A stretch of DNA of 64,000 nt from Mesorhizobium sophorae (GCF_002270415.1 NZ_NNRI01000001.1:372001-436000); one strand, 5' to 3'. Positions 8,954 to 18,158 are shown, counted from the stretch's first letter. The notes: generated from the sequence alone by a model not told the origin. Translations and numbers: made by a program.

Positions 8954-10662
8954 ACCCAGCCGACACAGCAGGTGAGGAAAATGCGGCCGGGCGTCTCGCC
9001 GCCATGGCCGCGGCCGGCGAGGTCGACGTCGTCGTTCTTGGCGCCGGCATCAACGGGGCCGGGCTGTTTCGCGACCTGTGCGCGCAAGGCGTTAGCTGCC
9101 TGATCGTCGACAAGGCGGATTTCGGCTCAGGCACCAGTGCCGCGCCGTCGCGGCTCATCCATGGCGGGTTGAAATATCTCGAAACCGGCGAGTTCGGGCT
9201 GGTGGCGCAGTCGACGCTCGAACGCAACCTGCTTTTGCAGAACGCGCCGCACTATGTCAGCCCGCTGCCGACCGTCATTCCGATCTTTTCGTGGAGCAAG
9301 GGCATGCTGGCGGCGCTGCGAACGCTGTTCGGCTCGACCAGCGCGCCGCGCAGCCGCGGCGCTATCCTGATCAAGATCGGCCTGATGATCTACGATTTCT
9401 ACGGCTCGCGAAACCAGGTCATGCCGCGCCACCGCATGGTCGGACGGCGGCAGGCGCTCAGTGAGATGCCGGCGCTCAACCCTTCGATCGTCGCCACCGG
9501 CACCTATTACGATGCCAAGATAAGCCATCCCGAAAGGCTGGTGCTCGAGTTGATCCTCGACGGGTTGCGGTCCAATGCAGCCTCCGCCAGCACGAACTAC
9601 ACGGCGCTGGTGGCTTCGGCCGATGGCGTACTGACCTTCCAGCCGGAAGATGGCGACACATTTTCGGTACGGCCAAAGCTGGTGGTCAATGCCGCCGGTC
9701 CCTGGATCGACGATGTCAACGCCTTGCTCGGTGCACCGTCGAAGATGATCGGCGGCACCAAGGGCTCGCACATCCTGCTGAAGCATGACGAACTGGTAAA
9801 AAGCTTGGCCGGGCGGATGCTTTATTTCGAGGCCGATGACGGCCGCATCTGCCTTGTCTACGACTATCTCGGTCTGGCGCTGGTCGGCTCGACCGACATC
9901 AAGGCCGACAACCCCGACGAGGTCCGCTGCGAACCCGACGAAGTCGACTATCTGCTCGAGAGCGTGCGGACGCTGTTGCCGGGCATGATTTTCGAACACG
10001 CCCAGATCGTCTACGCCTATAGCGGCATCAGACCGCTCCCGGCCTCTGATGCATCGCTGCCAGGCCTGATCAGTCGCGATCATTCCGCTCCGGTCGCCGA
10101 GCCGGACCGGGACAGGCCCTTCGCGGTCATTTCGCTGGTCGGCGGCAAATGGACGACATTCCGGGGCTTTGCCGAGGAAGTCGCCGACGCGATACTCGAC
10201 CGTCTGCGGCGCAGCCGTAAGGTAACGACGCAATCCATGCCGATCGGCGGCGGCAAGGACTTCCCCGCCAATGCGGCGGCGCGCGCAAGCTGGCTAGCCC
10301 AGGCCCGGACGGAGACGGACGTCGACGAACGACGTCTCGACCAATTGCTGTCGCGCTACGGGACCAAGGCCCTGGAGATTGCCACTCATGGGCTAGATGG
10401 TCAGGGCGATTTGCCGGACTCCCACAGCTACGGCAGATCGGAGATCGACTACATCGTTCGCAACGAGTTCGTCGAACACCTGGCCGACATCGTCATGCGT
10501 CGCAGCACGCTCGCCATAGGCGGCTCACTGACAAGCCGCGATCTGCAGGAGATTGCCATGATCGCCGGGCGGGCGCTGGGCTGGAACGCCAAGCGCATTG
10601 CGCAGGAAGTCGAGGCTGCTGTCGTGGAGCTCGAAGGCAGGAACCTGATGCGGCTGGACTGA
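8950..10662 (+). CDS. GlpD-like FAD-dependent polyol-phosphate dehydrogenase
   Basis: A 570-residue homologue of aerobic glycerol-3-phosphate dehydrogenase. The Rossmann motif GAGING is at residues 31-36, followed by the GlpD signatures SRLIHGGLKYLE and NAAGPWIDDV, and near residue 400 GGKWTTFRGFAE. Such enzymes oxidise polyol phosphates at the inner membrane and pass electrons to quinone. EryB in the downstream operon belongs to the same superfamily but is about 70 residues shorter and clearly different. Its position after a kinase and a DeoR repressor suggests it oxidises that kinase's product. The substrate is unknown. The start overlaps the DeoR gene by ATGA. Confidence 0.88.
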   Translation: MNPADTAGEENAAGRLAAMAAAGEVDVVVLGAGINGAGLFRDLCAQGVSCLIVDKADFGSGTSAAPSRLIHGGLKYLETGEFGLVAQSTLERNLLLQNAPHYVSPLPTVIPIFSWSKGMLAALRTLFGSTSAPRSRGAILIKIGLMIYDFYGSRNQVMPRHRMVGRRQALSEMPALNPSIVATGTYYDAKISHPERLVLELILDGLRSNAASASTNYTALVASADGVLTFQPEDGDTFSVRPKLVVNAAGPWIDDVNALLGAPSKMIGGTKGSHILLKHDELVKSLAGRMLYFEADDGRICLVYDYLGLALVGSTDIKADNPDEVRCEPDEVDYLLESVRTLLPGMIFEHAQIVYAYSGIRPLPASDASLPGLISRDHSAPVAEPDRDRPFAVISLVGGKWTTFRGFAEEVADAILDRLRRSRKVTTQSMPIGGGKDFPANAAARASWLAQARTETDVDERRLDQLLSRYGTKALEIATHGLDGQGDLPDSHSYGRSEIDYIVRNEFVEHLADIVMRRSTLAIGGSLTSRDLQEIAMIAGRALGWNAKRIAQEVEAAVVELEGRNLMRLD

Positions 10663-10869
10663 GCGCGTCATCGACAATGCCGATACCCTTTTTCTGGGCA
10701 ATCCGATCGGTTTGCTCCTGGTTGCGCCGCGCACCCGAAATGTCCCAACTCACAGATGGATTGGGATTTTTATACCGACGAAAATATCTCATTAAAAACA
10801 GACATTTAATTGGCATGTTGGCGGAATGCGCCTCCATGATGCCGCCAACGAAGACATTTGATAACATCA

Positions 10870-10900
10870 ATTGACGTTAATTTAACATCGCCATATGATC
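10870..10900 (+). promoter_or_regulatory. Shared 31-bp promoter/operator block, copy 2
   Basis: This block matches 6481-6511 at 27 of 31 positions: ATTGACGTTAA, then ACATCGC, then ATATG. The conserved TTGACGTTAA is an imperfect palindrome around ACGT. It lies 182 bases before the eryD start. The same sequence upstream of two operons with kinase and dehydrogenase genes implies joint control; which regulator binds is not visible. Confidence 0.6.
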
Positions 10901-11010
10901 AACCCAACATGCCGACCTCCTAATGGACCGACGCCGACCGAGAGGGCGACGTATCGGCGAGGGGCGAGGCCTGTGGATCCCCGCAATGGCCTGGGAGCCA
11001 GGCGGAGGGA

Positions 11011-11044
11011 TTGACAGCGATGCAAAGGTATGAAAATTTTTGCA
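11011..11044 (+). promoter_or_regulatory. Candidate eryD promoter with overlapping inverted repeat
   Basis: TTGACA at 11011-11016 is a good -35 element. Immediately downstream is an inverted repeat TGCAAA (11021-11026) and TTTGCA (11039-11044). A palindrome lying over the promoter of a SorC-family gene would fit autorepression. The -10 element is weak, so the assignment is tentative. Confidence 0.4.
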
Positions 11045-11081
11045 CACAAAGATAATAATATCATCTCGGGGAGGAGATGGC

Positions 11082-12104
11082 TTGAAATCTGGCGGAACCG
11101 CTAGCCGCGACCACGAGTCCAGCCTCGCCACACGCGCGGCGTGGCTTCACTTTGCCGGGGGTCTCACGCAGGCCCAGGTCGCCAAGCGGCTTGGCCTGAC
11201 CAGCCTCAAGGCGCATCGGCTCATCACCAAGGCCAACCAGGAAGGTCTGGTCAGGGTCTTTATCGACGGCGACGTCGCCGAGTGTGTGGAGTTGGAGCAG
11301 CGCCTGACCGCCGCATACGGGCTCGATTATTGCGAGGTGGTCCCGGATCTGGATCAGGAAGACCTGCCGCTCAGGGGACTGGGCATCGCCGGAGCGCAGT
11401 TCCTGAAGCGCGAGATCGATCGTGGCGAAGACATGCTGATCGGCGTCGGCCATGGCCGAACCCTCGCGGCCAGCGTCGAATATCTGACGCGCACCCCTGC
11501 CGCCCATATCCGTTTCGTTTCGCTGCTTGGCGGCGTGACGCGCAAATTCGCGGCCAACCCGCACGACGTCATGCATCGGCTGGCCGAACGGACCGGCGCG
11601 CAGGCCTATGTCATGCCGGTGCCTTTCGTCGCCAACACCGCCGAGGACCGCGAGGTGCTGCTCGGCCAGCGCGGCATCAGCGATGTCTTCGCTCTGGCAG
11701 GTCGGTCCGACCTGATGTTCGTCGGCATAGGGACCGCCGAGCGGGAAGCTTCGCTGGTCGCAACCGGCATGATCGAGCATTCCGAAATCGATGAGGTCAA
11801 GCGCGATGGCGGCGTCGGCGAGCTGCTCGCCCACTTCTTCGACGACCAAGGGCGCCCTGTGGAAACGGCGCTGTCGGAAAGAATCCTGGCGCTGCCGCGG
11901 GAGCAATTGAAAGGCCGCAGGATTGTCGCCGTCGCCGGCGGCAAGGTGAAAGTGCGGGCGATCAAAGCAGTGCTCGAAAGCCGTTACCTGAGCGGCCTGA
12001 TCACCGATGAATGCACCGCCCGTGCCCTTGTGGAACTGAACCAATCCAATGGAGCGGCCGGCGCGGCGAAGCGCCATGTGAACGGAGGATCGTCGAATGC
12101 GTGA
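11082..12104 (+). CDS. eryD: SorC/DeoR-type erythritol regulator EryD
   Basis: A 340-residue SorC-family transcription factor. The N-terminal helix-turn-helix is near residues 16-50 (LTQAQVAKRLGLTSLKAHRL) and the sugar-binding domain follows with GVGHGRTLAASVEYL and VSLLGGVTRK. EryD represses the ery operon in Brucella and rhizobia. I place the start at the TTG at 11082, since GGGGAGGAG at 11068-11076 sits 5 bases before it. The in-frame ATG at 11040 would put that ribosome site inside the gene. Here eryD is first in the operon, ahead of the transporter, unlike Brucella where it follows eryABC. Confidence 0.88.
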   Translation: MKSGGTASRDHESSLATRAAWLHFAGGLTQAQVAKRLGLTSLKAHRLITKANQEGLVRVFIDGDVAECVELEQRLTAAYGLDYCEVVPDLDQEDLPLRGLGIAGAQFLKREIDRGEDMLIGVGHGRTLAASVEYLTRTPAAHIRFVSLLGGVTRKFAANPHDVMHRLAERTGAQAYVMPVPFVANTAEDREVLLGQRGISDVFALAGRSDLMFVGIGTAEREASLVATGMIEHSEIDEVKRDGGVGELLAHFFDDQGRPVETALSERILALPREQLKGRRIVAVAGGKVKVRAIKAVLESRYLSGLITDECTARALVELNQSNGAAGAAKRHVNGGSSNA

Positions 12105-12137
12105 CAACGGAAAACCCGCATCGCCGGTGTTTGCATC

Positions 12138-12794
12138 ATGAGCGCGAAGGCCACCACCGCATCGGCCCGGCAGGTCTCGCCCGGCCTGCGCCGCATCCTT
12201 GCCGGCGCCGCGGTTGTCGTCCTGCTCGGCGCCATGGCGCTCGACACCAAGGTGGTCAGGATTGGATCCGCAGGCGACGTTCGCAGCGCCGTCTTTTCGG
12301 CGGCCGACTATGGCAAGTCGGAATTTCCCAAGGTGCAGGCCGATGTCGAAGCGCGAGCGGCCGACGCGGTGACGGTGGCAACGGCGATCGCCAAGGACAG
12401 GGCGACGGCCGAGAAGGAATACGGCGTGCCGGCGGGCGTCGGACCGGTCATCTCGGTCAAGTTCACCGGCGTCGTCGGCGAGGGAAAATCGGGCATCTAC
12501 AAGGTCGCCGTCGAGGGCGTGCCGGACACGCTGCAGGTTCGCGTGCAGACGGGGCCGGCGATCAACGGCACCGAGCTGCGTGACGCCACCGGCAAGATCA
12601 CATTTGGCCAGTTCACCAATCAGATCGAATACCAGGACGCCGGCTCGGCGCTGAACAACGAGATGAAGAAGGAAGTCCTGGCAAAGGTCGATACGAGCGC
12701 CCTGGCCGGCAAGACCATATCGGTGGTCGGCGCGTTCAAGCTGGTCAATCCAAAGAGCTGGCTGGTCACTCCGGTGAGGCTGGAGGTGCAATGA
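12138..12794 (+). CDS. DUF2291-family membrane-anchored periplasmic protein
   Basis: A 218-residue protein with one N-terminal membrane segment (about residues 20-36, AGAAVVVLLGAMAL) and a periplasmic body, matching DUF2291. This family is found next to ribose-type sugar ABC importers and its role is unknown. Some members are lipoproteins; here no lipobox cysteine is present, so it should be anchored by the uncleaved helix. It sits between eryD and eryE and its stop overlaps the eryE start by 4 bases, so its dosage is tied to the importer. Confidence 0.85.
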   Translation: MSAKATTASARQVSPGLRRILAGAAVVVLLGAMALDTKVVRIGSAGDVRSAVFSAADYGKSEFPKVQADVEARAADAVTVATAIAKDRATAEKEYGVPAGVGPVISVKFTGVVGEGKSGIYKVAVEGVPDTLQVRVQTGPAINGTELRDATGKITFGQFTNQIEYQDAGSALNNEMKKEVLAKVDTSALAGKTISVVGAFKLVNPKSWLVTPVRLEVQ

Positions 12795-14332
12795 TACCGG
12801 CTGCCGACACCGCGCCCGCGAATGGCGACGCCGTGCTTTCTGCGCGCAACATCGTCATGTCGTATGGCGGCGTTCACGCGCTCAAGGGCGTCAATTTCGA
12901 CATCCATCGCGGCAAGGTCACCACGCTGTTCGGCGAGAATGGCGCCGGCAAGTCGACGCTGATGAAGATCCTGTCCGGCGTCGTCACGCCGACATCGGGC
13001 GACATCGTGCTCGACGGCAATCTCGTCAGTTTTTCCTCGTCCTCGGACGCGCGCGATCGCGGCATCTCCATCATCCACCAGGAACTCAGCCTGGCGCCGA
13101 ACCTCAGTGTTCGCGACAACATCTTCATGGGCCGCGAACTGCGCACCAGGACCGGCCTCGACTTCGCCGAGGAATCGCGCCAGGCGCGCGCGCTGATGGC
13201 CGATCTCGAAGAGGACATCGACCCGATGACCCTGGTCGAGGATTTGCGCCTCGGCCAGCAGCAGATCGTCGAGATCGCGCGGGCGCTGTCGGTCGACTCG
13301 CGCATCCTCATCATGGACGAACCGACCTCGGCGCTCAGCGCGACCGAGGTGGAGGTGCTGTTCAAGGTGATCCGTGACCTGACCAGCCGCGGCGTTTCCA
13401 TCGTCTACATTTCACATCACCTCGAAGAGGCTCTGCAGATCACCGACTACGCCGTTGTCTTGCGCGACGGCGCGATAACGGCAACGGCCGAAGCCCGGGA
13501 CATCGATCTCGAGTGGATCGTCCGCAACATGGTCGGCGAGAACTTCGATCTCGGCTCGCCGCCGACCGGCCATGCGTTCGGCGAGGTCGCCCTGTCGATC
13601 GAGGATGTCAGCGTCATAGACGCTTCGGGCTCGGGCTATTCCGTCGTCGATCATCTGTCGCTGGACGTCAGGGCGGGCGAGATCGTCTGCATCTATGGGC
13701 TGATGGGCGCCGGACGTACGGAATTGCTGGAAGCCGTCGCCGGGCGGATGCCGATGGCGGGCGGCCGGGCGCTGCTGGAAGGCGAGGATGTCTCGAGACT
13801 GAGCATAGCCCAGCGCATCGCCAAAGGTCTTGTGCTTGTCCCCGAGGACCGCCAGCGCGACGGGCTGGTGCAGACGATGACCGTCGGCCGCAATCTCTCG
13901 CTTGCCAGCATCGAGGCGTTCGCAAAAGGCCTGTTTCTGTCCCGCTCCCGGGAGCGGGAGCTGGTCGAAGACTCAATCCGCAAGGTGACCGTCAAGACCG
14001 CGGGCGGCAATGCCATGATTGGATCGCTGTCGGGCGGCAATCAGCAGAAGGTCGTCATCGGCAAGATGCTGACGACCAACCCCAAGGTCATCCTCCTCGA
14101 CGAGCCGAGCCGCGGCATCGATGTCGGCGCCAAGGCAGAGGTCTTCCGTTTGCTGAGCGAACGCGCCGCGCAGGGCCTGGCGGTTGTCTTCTCGACCTCC
14201 GAGGTCAACGAGTGCCTCAGCATCGCGCACCGGATCGTGGTGATGCGCCGGGGCAGGATTTCAGCGGAATTCGGCGCCAGCGCCACCAAAGAGCAGATCA
14301 TGGCCGCCTCCGGCGAAGCCGTGGTCGCCTGA
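12791..14332 (+). CDS. eryE: Erythritol ABC importer, tandem ATPase EryE
   Basis: A 513-residue RbsA/MglA-type double ATPase. The first domain has Walker A GENGAGKST at residues 48-56 and signature LRLGQQQIVEIARAL. The second has the degenerate loop GLMGAGRTE and signature LSGGNQQKVVIGKML, as usual for CUT2 importers. It energises uptake through EryF with binding protein EryG. In Rhizobium leguminosarum the homologous eryEFG genes import erythritol. The ATGA overlap with the DUF2291 gene supports one transcript. Confidence 0.9.
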   Translation: MIPAADTAPANGDAVLSARNIVMSYGGVHALKGVNFDIHRGKVTTLFGENGAGKSTLMKILSGVVTPTSGDIVLDGNLVSFSSSSDARDRGISIIHQELSLAPNLSVRDNIFMGRELRTRTGLDFAEESRQARALMADLEEDIDPMTLVEDLRLGQQQIVEIARALSVDSRILIMDEPTSALSATEVEVLFKVIRDLTSRGVSIVYISHHLEEALQITDYAVVLRDGAITATAEARDIDLEWIVRNMVGENFDLGSPPTGHAFGEVALSIEDVSVIDASGSGYSVVDHLSLDVRAGEIVCIYGLMGAGRTELLEAVAGRMPMAGGRALLEGEDVSRLSIAQRIAKGLVLVPEDRQRDGLVQTMTVGRNLSLASIEAFAKGLFLSRSRERELVEDSIRKVTVKTAGGNAMIGSLSGGNQQKVVIGKMLTTNPKVILLDEPSRGIDVGAKAEVFRLLSERAAQGLAVVFSTSEVNECLSIAHRIVVMRRGRISAEFGASATKEQIMAASGEAVVA

Positions 14333-14358
14333 TCACCATGAATATCGGAGCCCCGATC

Positions 14359-15492
14359 ATGACCGACGTCAGCCAGGCCAGAAAACAGTCCAGTGCAAGC
14401 GCGCGCGGCGAAGGCTTCGATCTCGCCAAGCTGTTGCTCGAGGGCCGGGCCTTCTTTGCCCTGATCGTCATCATCGTCGTCTTCTCGATCCTGTCGCCCT
14501 ACTACCTCTCGGTGGCGAATTTCCTGACCATGGCCTCGCATGTCGCCATCTTCGGAATTCTCGCGGTCGGCATGCTGCTCGTCATCCTCAATGGCGGCAT
14601 CGATCTGTCGGTGGGGTCGACGCTGGGCTTGGCCGGCGTCGTTGCCGGATTTTTGATGCAAGGCGTGACACTGACCTGGCTGGGCGTCGTTCTCTACCCG
14701 CCGGTCTGGGTGGTCGCGGTGATTGCCTGCATGCTGGGCGCCGGTGTCGGGCTGATCAACGGCGTGCTCATCGCGCGCTTCAAGGTTCCGGCCTTCGTCG
14801 CCACGCTGGGCGTCATGTACATGGCCCGCGGCCTGGCGCTGCTGATGACCAGCGGCCTGACCTACAACAACCTCGGCGGCAAGCCGGAACTAGGAAACAC
14901 CGGCTTCGACGCGCTCGGCTTCAACCGCCTGTTCGGCGTGCCGACCGGCGTGGTGGTTCTGGTGGTCATCGCACTCATCGGCAGCATCGTCTTGAACCGC
15001 ACCGCCTTCGGGCGTTGGCTTTACGCATCAGGCGGCAACGAGCGAGCGGCTGAACTGTCCGGTGTTCCGGTCAAGACGGTGCAGGTTTCTGTCTATGTGC
15101 TGTCAGGCATCTGTGCCGCCATTGCCGGCCTGATCCTGTCCTCGCAGCTGACGTCGGCGGGTCCGACCGCCGGCACCACCTACGAATTGACGGCCATTGC
15201 GGCCGTCGTCATCGGCGGCGCGGCGCTGACCGGAGGGCGCGGTAACATCCGCGGAACCCTGCTCGGCGCCTTCGTCATCGGCTTCCTTTCCGACGGTCTG
15301 GTGATCATCGGTATCTCGTCCTACTGGCAGACAGTGTTCACCGGCGCCGTCATCGTGCTCGCCGTGCTGCTCAATGCCGTTCAGTATCGCCGCCGTAGCA
15401 AGCTCCCGGCTTCGACGGGCGGCCAACCGACTTCTCAGCAACGGGGGAAGGCCGAGCCGGCCAATCCTGCCCAAGGGAAGACTGCCAGGTGA
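14359..15492 (+). CDS. eryF: Erythritol ABC importer, permease EryF
   Basis: A CUT2-type permease of about 377 residues with a soluble N-terminal tail (about 30 residues), then multiple hydrophobic helices and the family motif GGIDLSVGSTLGLAG. Other typical sequences are GGNERAAELSGVPV and GGAALTGGRGNIRGTLLG. I prefer the ATG at 14359 because CGGAG lies 8 bases upstream; an in-frame ATG at 14338 lacks a good ribosome site. The C-terminus has a hydrophilic Ser/Lys-rich tail. Confidence 0.9.
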   Translation: MTDVSQARKQSSASARGEGFDLAKLLLEGRAFFALIVIIVVFSILSPYYLSVANFLTMASHVAIFGILAVGMLLVILNGGIDLSVGSTLGLAGVVAGFLMQGVTLTWLGVVLYPPVWVVAVIACMLGAGVGLINGVLIARFKVPAFVATLGVMYMARGLALLMTSGLTYNNLGGKPELGNTGFDALGFNRLFGVPTGVVVLVVIALIGSIVLNRTAFGRWLYASGGNERAAELSGVPVKTVQVSVYVLSGICAAIAGLILSSQLTSAGPTAGTTYELTAIAAVVIGGAALTGGRGNIRGTLLGAFVIGFLSDGLVIIGISSYWQTVFTGAVIVLAVLLNAVQYRRRSKLPASTGGQPTSQQRGKAEPANPAQGKTAR

Positions 15493-15531
15493 CTGGCAGC
15501 AACACCGCGTAAATCATTTGGAGGAATGTAT

Positions 15532-16473
15532 ATGAAAACCATGCTGAAAAGTCTGCTTGCCGCTGCGATGGTTGTCGGGTTTACGGCCGCCGCGTCGGCC
15601 GCAGGCCTGATCTCGATCATCGTCAATGATCCGGCCAACCCCTACTGGCTGACGGAAGGCAATGTCGCCAAGGCCGAAGCCGAGAAGCTCGGCTATACGG
15701 CCAACGTCGCCGCCCACAAGGGCGACACCAACACGGAAAGCAACCTGATCGACACCGCCATCACCAACAAGTCCGTGGCGATCATCCTTGATCCGGCCAA
15801 TGCCGACGGCTCGGTCGGTGCGGTGAAGAAGGCGATTGCCGCCAACATCCCGGTTTTCCTTGTCAACGCCGAGATCAATCAGGAAGGTCTCGCCAAGGGG
15901 CAGCTCGTTTCCAACAATGCCCAGGGTGCTGCTCTGGGCGCCCAGCAATGGGTGCAGGCAGTCGGCGAAAAGGGCAAATATGTCGAACTGCTCGGCGCCC
16001 CGTCGGACAATAATGCCGCCACGCGCTCGAACGGTTACGCGACCGTGCTGAGCCAATATCCGGACCTCGAAAAGGCTGCCTCGCAGGTCGCCGACTGGGA
16101 TCGTACCAAGGGCCACGACAAGATGCAGAGCATGCTGCAGGCCAATCCCGACATCATCGCCGTGATCAGCGGCAATGACGAAATGGCGCTCGGCGCGGTT
16201 GCCGCGCTGAAGGAAGCCGGTAAGCTCTCCGGCATCAAGGTCGGCGGCTTCGACGGCTCTCCGGACGCGGTTGCAGCAATCAAGTCCGGCGAATTGCAGT
16301 ACACCGTGCTGCAGCCAGTCGCCATCTTCTCGGCCAAGGCCGTGCAGCAGGCGGACTCGTTCATCAAGTCGGGCGCCACCGGTGCGGCGACCGAGAAGCA
16401 GCTGTTCGATTGCCTTCTCATCACCAAGGACAATGTCGACAAGTACACCGCACCCTTCGTGCTGTCGGAATGA
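15532..16473 (+). CDS. eryG: Erythritol ABC importer, periplasmic binding protein EryG
   Basis: A 313-residue ribose-type periplasmic binding protein. The signal peptide is MKTMLKSLLAAAMVVGF followed by an Ala-rich cleavage region near residue 24 (ASAAG). The body carries the CUT2 pattern ILDPANADGSVGAVKKA and ends of the ligand pocket such as GNDEMALGAVAALKEAG. The ATG at 15532 is 6 bases after GGAGGA (15520-15525); the ATG at 15526 would have no spacing. A strong stem-loop follows the stop codon. Confidence 0.9.
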   Translation: MKTMLKSLLAAAMVVGFTAAASAAGLISIIVNDPANPYWLTEGNVAKAEAEKLGYTANVAAHKGDTNTESNLIDTAITNKSVAIILDPANADGSVGAVKKAIAANIPVFLVNAEINQEGLAKGQLVSNNAQGAALGAQQWVQAVGEKGKYVELLGAPSDNNAATRSNGYATVLSQYPDLEKAASQVADWDRTKGHDKMQSMLQANPDIIAVISGNDEMALGAVAALKEAGKLSGIKVGGFDGSPDAVAAIKSGELQYTVLQPVAIFSAKAVQQADSFIKSGATGAATEKQLFDCLLITKDNVDKYTAPFVLSE

Positions 16474-16481
16474 AACCTGCA

Positions 16482-16509
16482 CAGGGGGTGTCCTTGCGGA
16501 CACTCCCTG
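16482..16509 (+). other. Intercistronic stem-loop after eryG
   Basis: CAGGGGGTGTCC and GGACACTCCCTG form a 12-bp stem (one G-U pair) around TTGC. It has no long U run, so I read it as an mRNA 3'-end protector or partial terminator lowering expression of eryA and later genes relative to the binding protein. Confidence 0.6.
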
Positions 16510-16579
16510 CCTCTTCTACGGCTTCAGACAACAAAGATAGCCTTGTGAACTGCCTTCATAACCAAGCGGAATTTGCGGC

Positions 16580-18154
16580 ATGAAAGACCTGCTGATCGGG
16601 ATCGACGCGGGAACGTCGGTGATCAAATCGGTCGCGTTCGATCTGTCCGGTCGGCAGCTCGCCATGACGTCGGTGAACAACAGCTTCGTCACGCTGGAGG
16701 GCGGCGGCGCCGAGCAGGACCTCGATCAGACCTGGCGCGACATGGCGCGGACCGTTCGTGACCTGGCCACCAAAATTCCCGACCTCGCGCAACGAACCGC
16801 GGCGGTTGCCATCACCGGGCAGGGCGACGGAACCTGGCTGATCGATGGCGACGGCTTGCCGGTCGGGCGCGCGTGGCTGTGGCTCGACGCCCGCGCCGGA
16901 CACCTGGTGGACGAGATGCGCGCCGATCCCCGCGATCGCACGCGGTTTGAACTGACCGGTACTGGGCTCAACTCCTGCCAGCAGGGCGCCCAGCTTGCCT
17001 TTATGAAAAAGAACGATCCGGACATGCTGAAGCAGGCGGCGACCGCACTGCATTGCAAGGATTGGCTCTACTTCAAGATGACGGGTGAACGCGCCACCGA
17101 CCCGTCCGAAGGAACCTTCACCTTCGGCGATTTTCGCTCGCGCAGCTATTCCGACGAAGTCTTCGACATTCTGGATCTGGCGACGCATCGCTGCCTGTTG
17201 CCTCCCATGCTTGAGGGCACCACCGACCATCACCCGCTATCGCGATCGGCGGCAAGAGAGACCGGCCTGCTCGAAGGTACGCCGGTTGTGCTGGGTTATG
17301 TGGATATGGTCATGACAGCGCTGGGAGCCGGCCTCTATGATCGGAGCGGCAATGTCGGCTGCACGGTCATCGGCTCGACCGGCATACATACCCGCTTCGC
17401 CCGCACACCTGGCGATGTCGTGCTCAACGGCGATGGGTCCGGCTACACGATCGCCATGCCTATTCCGGGTGCCTTCGCGCAATTGCAGTCCAACATGGCG
17501 GCGACGCTCAACATCGACTGGCTGCTTGGCCTCGCGCGCGACGTGCTCGCCGCCGGCGGCGCCGAACTCTCGCGCGACGATTTACTGAAAGCGCTCGACG
17601 TCTGGGTGGAAGGATCGGAGCCGGGATCGCTGGTCTACCAGCCCTATATTTCGCTCGCCGGCGAACGCGGACCGTTCGTCGACCCTGATGCGCGCGCAGG
17701 CTTCATCGGCCTTTCGGTCAAGCACGGCTTCGGCGATCTGGCACGCGCCGTCCTCGAGGGATTGGCCTTCGCCGCCCGCGATTGCTACCAGGCGATGGGC
17801 ACGATGCCGGGCGAGATCCGGCTGTCGGGCGGCGCCGCGCGCAGCCCGTCCCTGCGTCGCATCATCTCGGCGGCGACTCGGGCGCAAGTCCGAACGAGCA
17901 GCCGCCAGGAAGCAGGTGCTGCAGGTGCGGCGATGATGGCCGCGGTCGGCCTTGGCGTCTATCGATCGATGGACGACTGCGCCGCCGAGTGGGTGACGCC
18001 GCTTCTCGGCGACTGCGATGCCTATGACGAGGCGCTTTCGCAAAGCTACGATGCGCTCTTCCCTTCCTTCGTTGCGGCGCGCCAGGCGCTTCGGCCGGTG
18101 TGGAAAACCATGGCGCACCGGCCGCTCACCCGCATCCCGGGTGCACAGGAGTAA
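16580..18154 (+). CDS. eryA: Erythritol kinase EryA
   Basis: A 524-residue FGGY kinase with the N-terminal phosphate loop GIDAGTSVIK at residues 7-16 and probable catalytic D242 in GYVDMVMTALGAG. Erythritol kinase phosphorylates erythritol to L-erythritol 4-phosphate. The sequence closely follows rhizobial EryA proteins as I know them (TGQGDGTWLIDGDG, ALHCKDWLYFKMTG, RATDPSEGTFTFGD, SNMAATLNIDWLL). It follows the importer genes and precedes eryB and eryC. It differs from the LyxK-like FGGY kinase at 6645. Confidence 0.93.
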   Translation: MKDLLIGIDAGTSVIKSVAFDLSGRQLAMTSVNNSFVTLEGGGAEQDLDQTWRDMARTVRDLATKIPDLAQRTAAVAITGQGDGTWLIDGDGLPVGRAWLWLDARAGHLVDEMRADPRDRTRFELTGTGLNSCQQGAQLAFMKKNDPDMLKQAATALHCKDWLYFKMTGERATDPSEGTFTFGDFRSRSYSDEVFDILDLATHRCLLPPMLEGTTDHHPLSRSAARETGLLEGTPVVLGYVDMVMTALGAGLYDRSGNVGCTVIGSTGIHTRFARTPGDVVLNGDGSGYTIAMPIPGAFAQLQSNMAATLNIDWLLGLARDVLAAGGAELSRDDLLKALDVWVEGSEPGSLVYQPYISLAGERGPFVDPDARAGFIGLSVKHGFGDLARAVLEGLAFAARDCYQAMGTMPGEIRLSGGAARSPSLRRIISAATRAQVRTSSRQEAGAAGAAMMAAVGLGVYRSMDDCAAEWVTPLLGDCDAYDEALSQSYDALFPSFVAARQALRPVWKTMAHRPLTRIPGAQE

Positions 18155-18158
18155 GGTC

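Larger units (their letters stand above)
10663..11081. promoter_or_regulatory. Control region upstream of eryD
   Basis: No gene is seen in these 419 bases. They contain a direct repeat GACATTTRAT (10801-10810, 10854-10863), an 8-bp inverted repeat GTTGGCGG/CCGCCAAC (10817-10824, 10842-10849), the second copy of the shared 31-bp block (10870-10900), and near the gene a TTGACA followed by TGCAAA...TTTGCA. The layering suggests control by more than one protein. Confidence 0.6.

Noticed and set aside
11040..11081. ATG at 11040 as eryD start
   Set aside because: The strong ribosome site GGGGAGGAG at 11068-11076 would then be inside the gene, and the extra 14 residues show no family similarity.
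11061..12791. A 576-codon leftward open frame
   Set aside because: It is antisense to eryD and the DUF2291 gene, both with clear family motifs.
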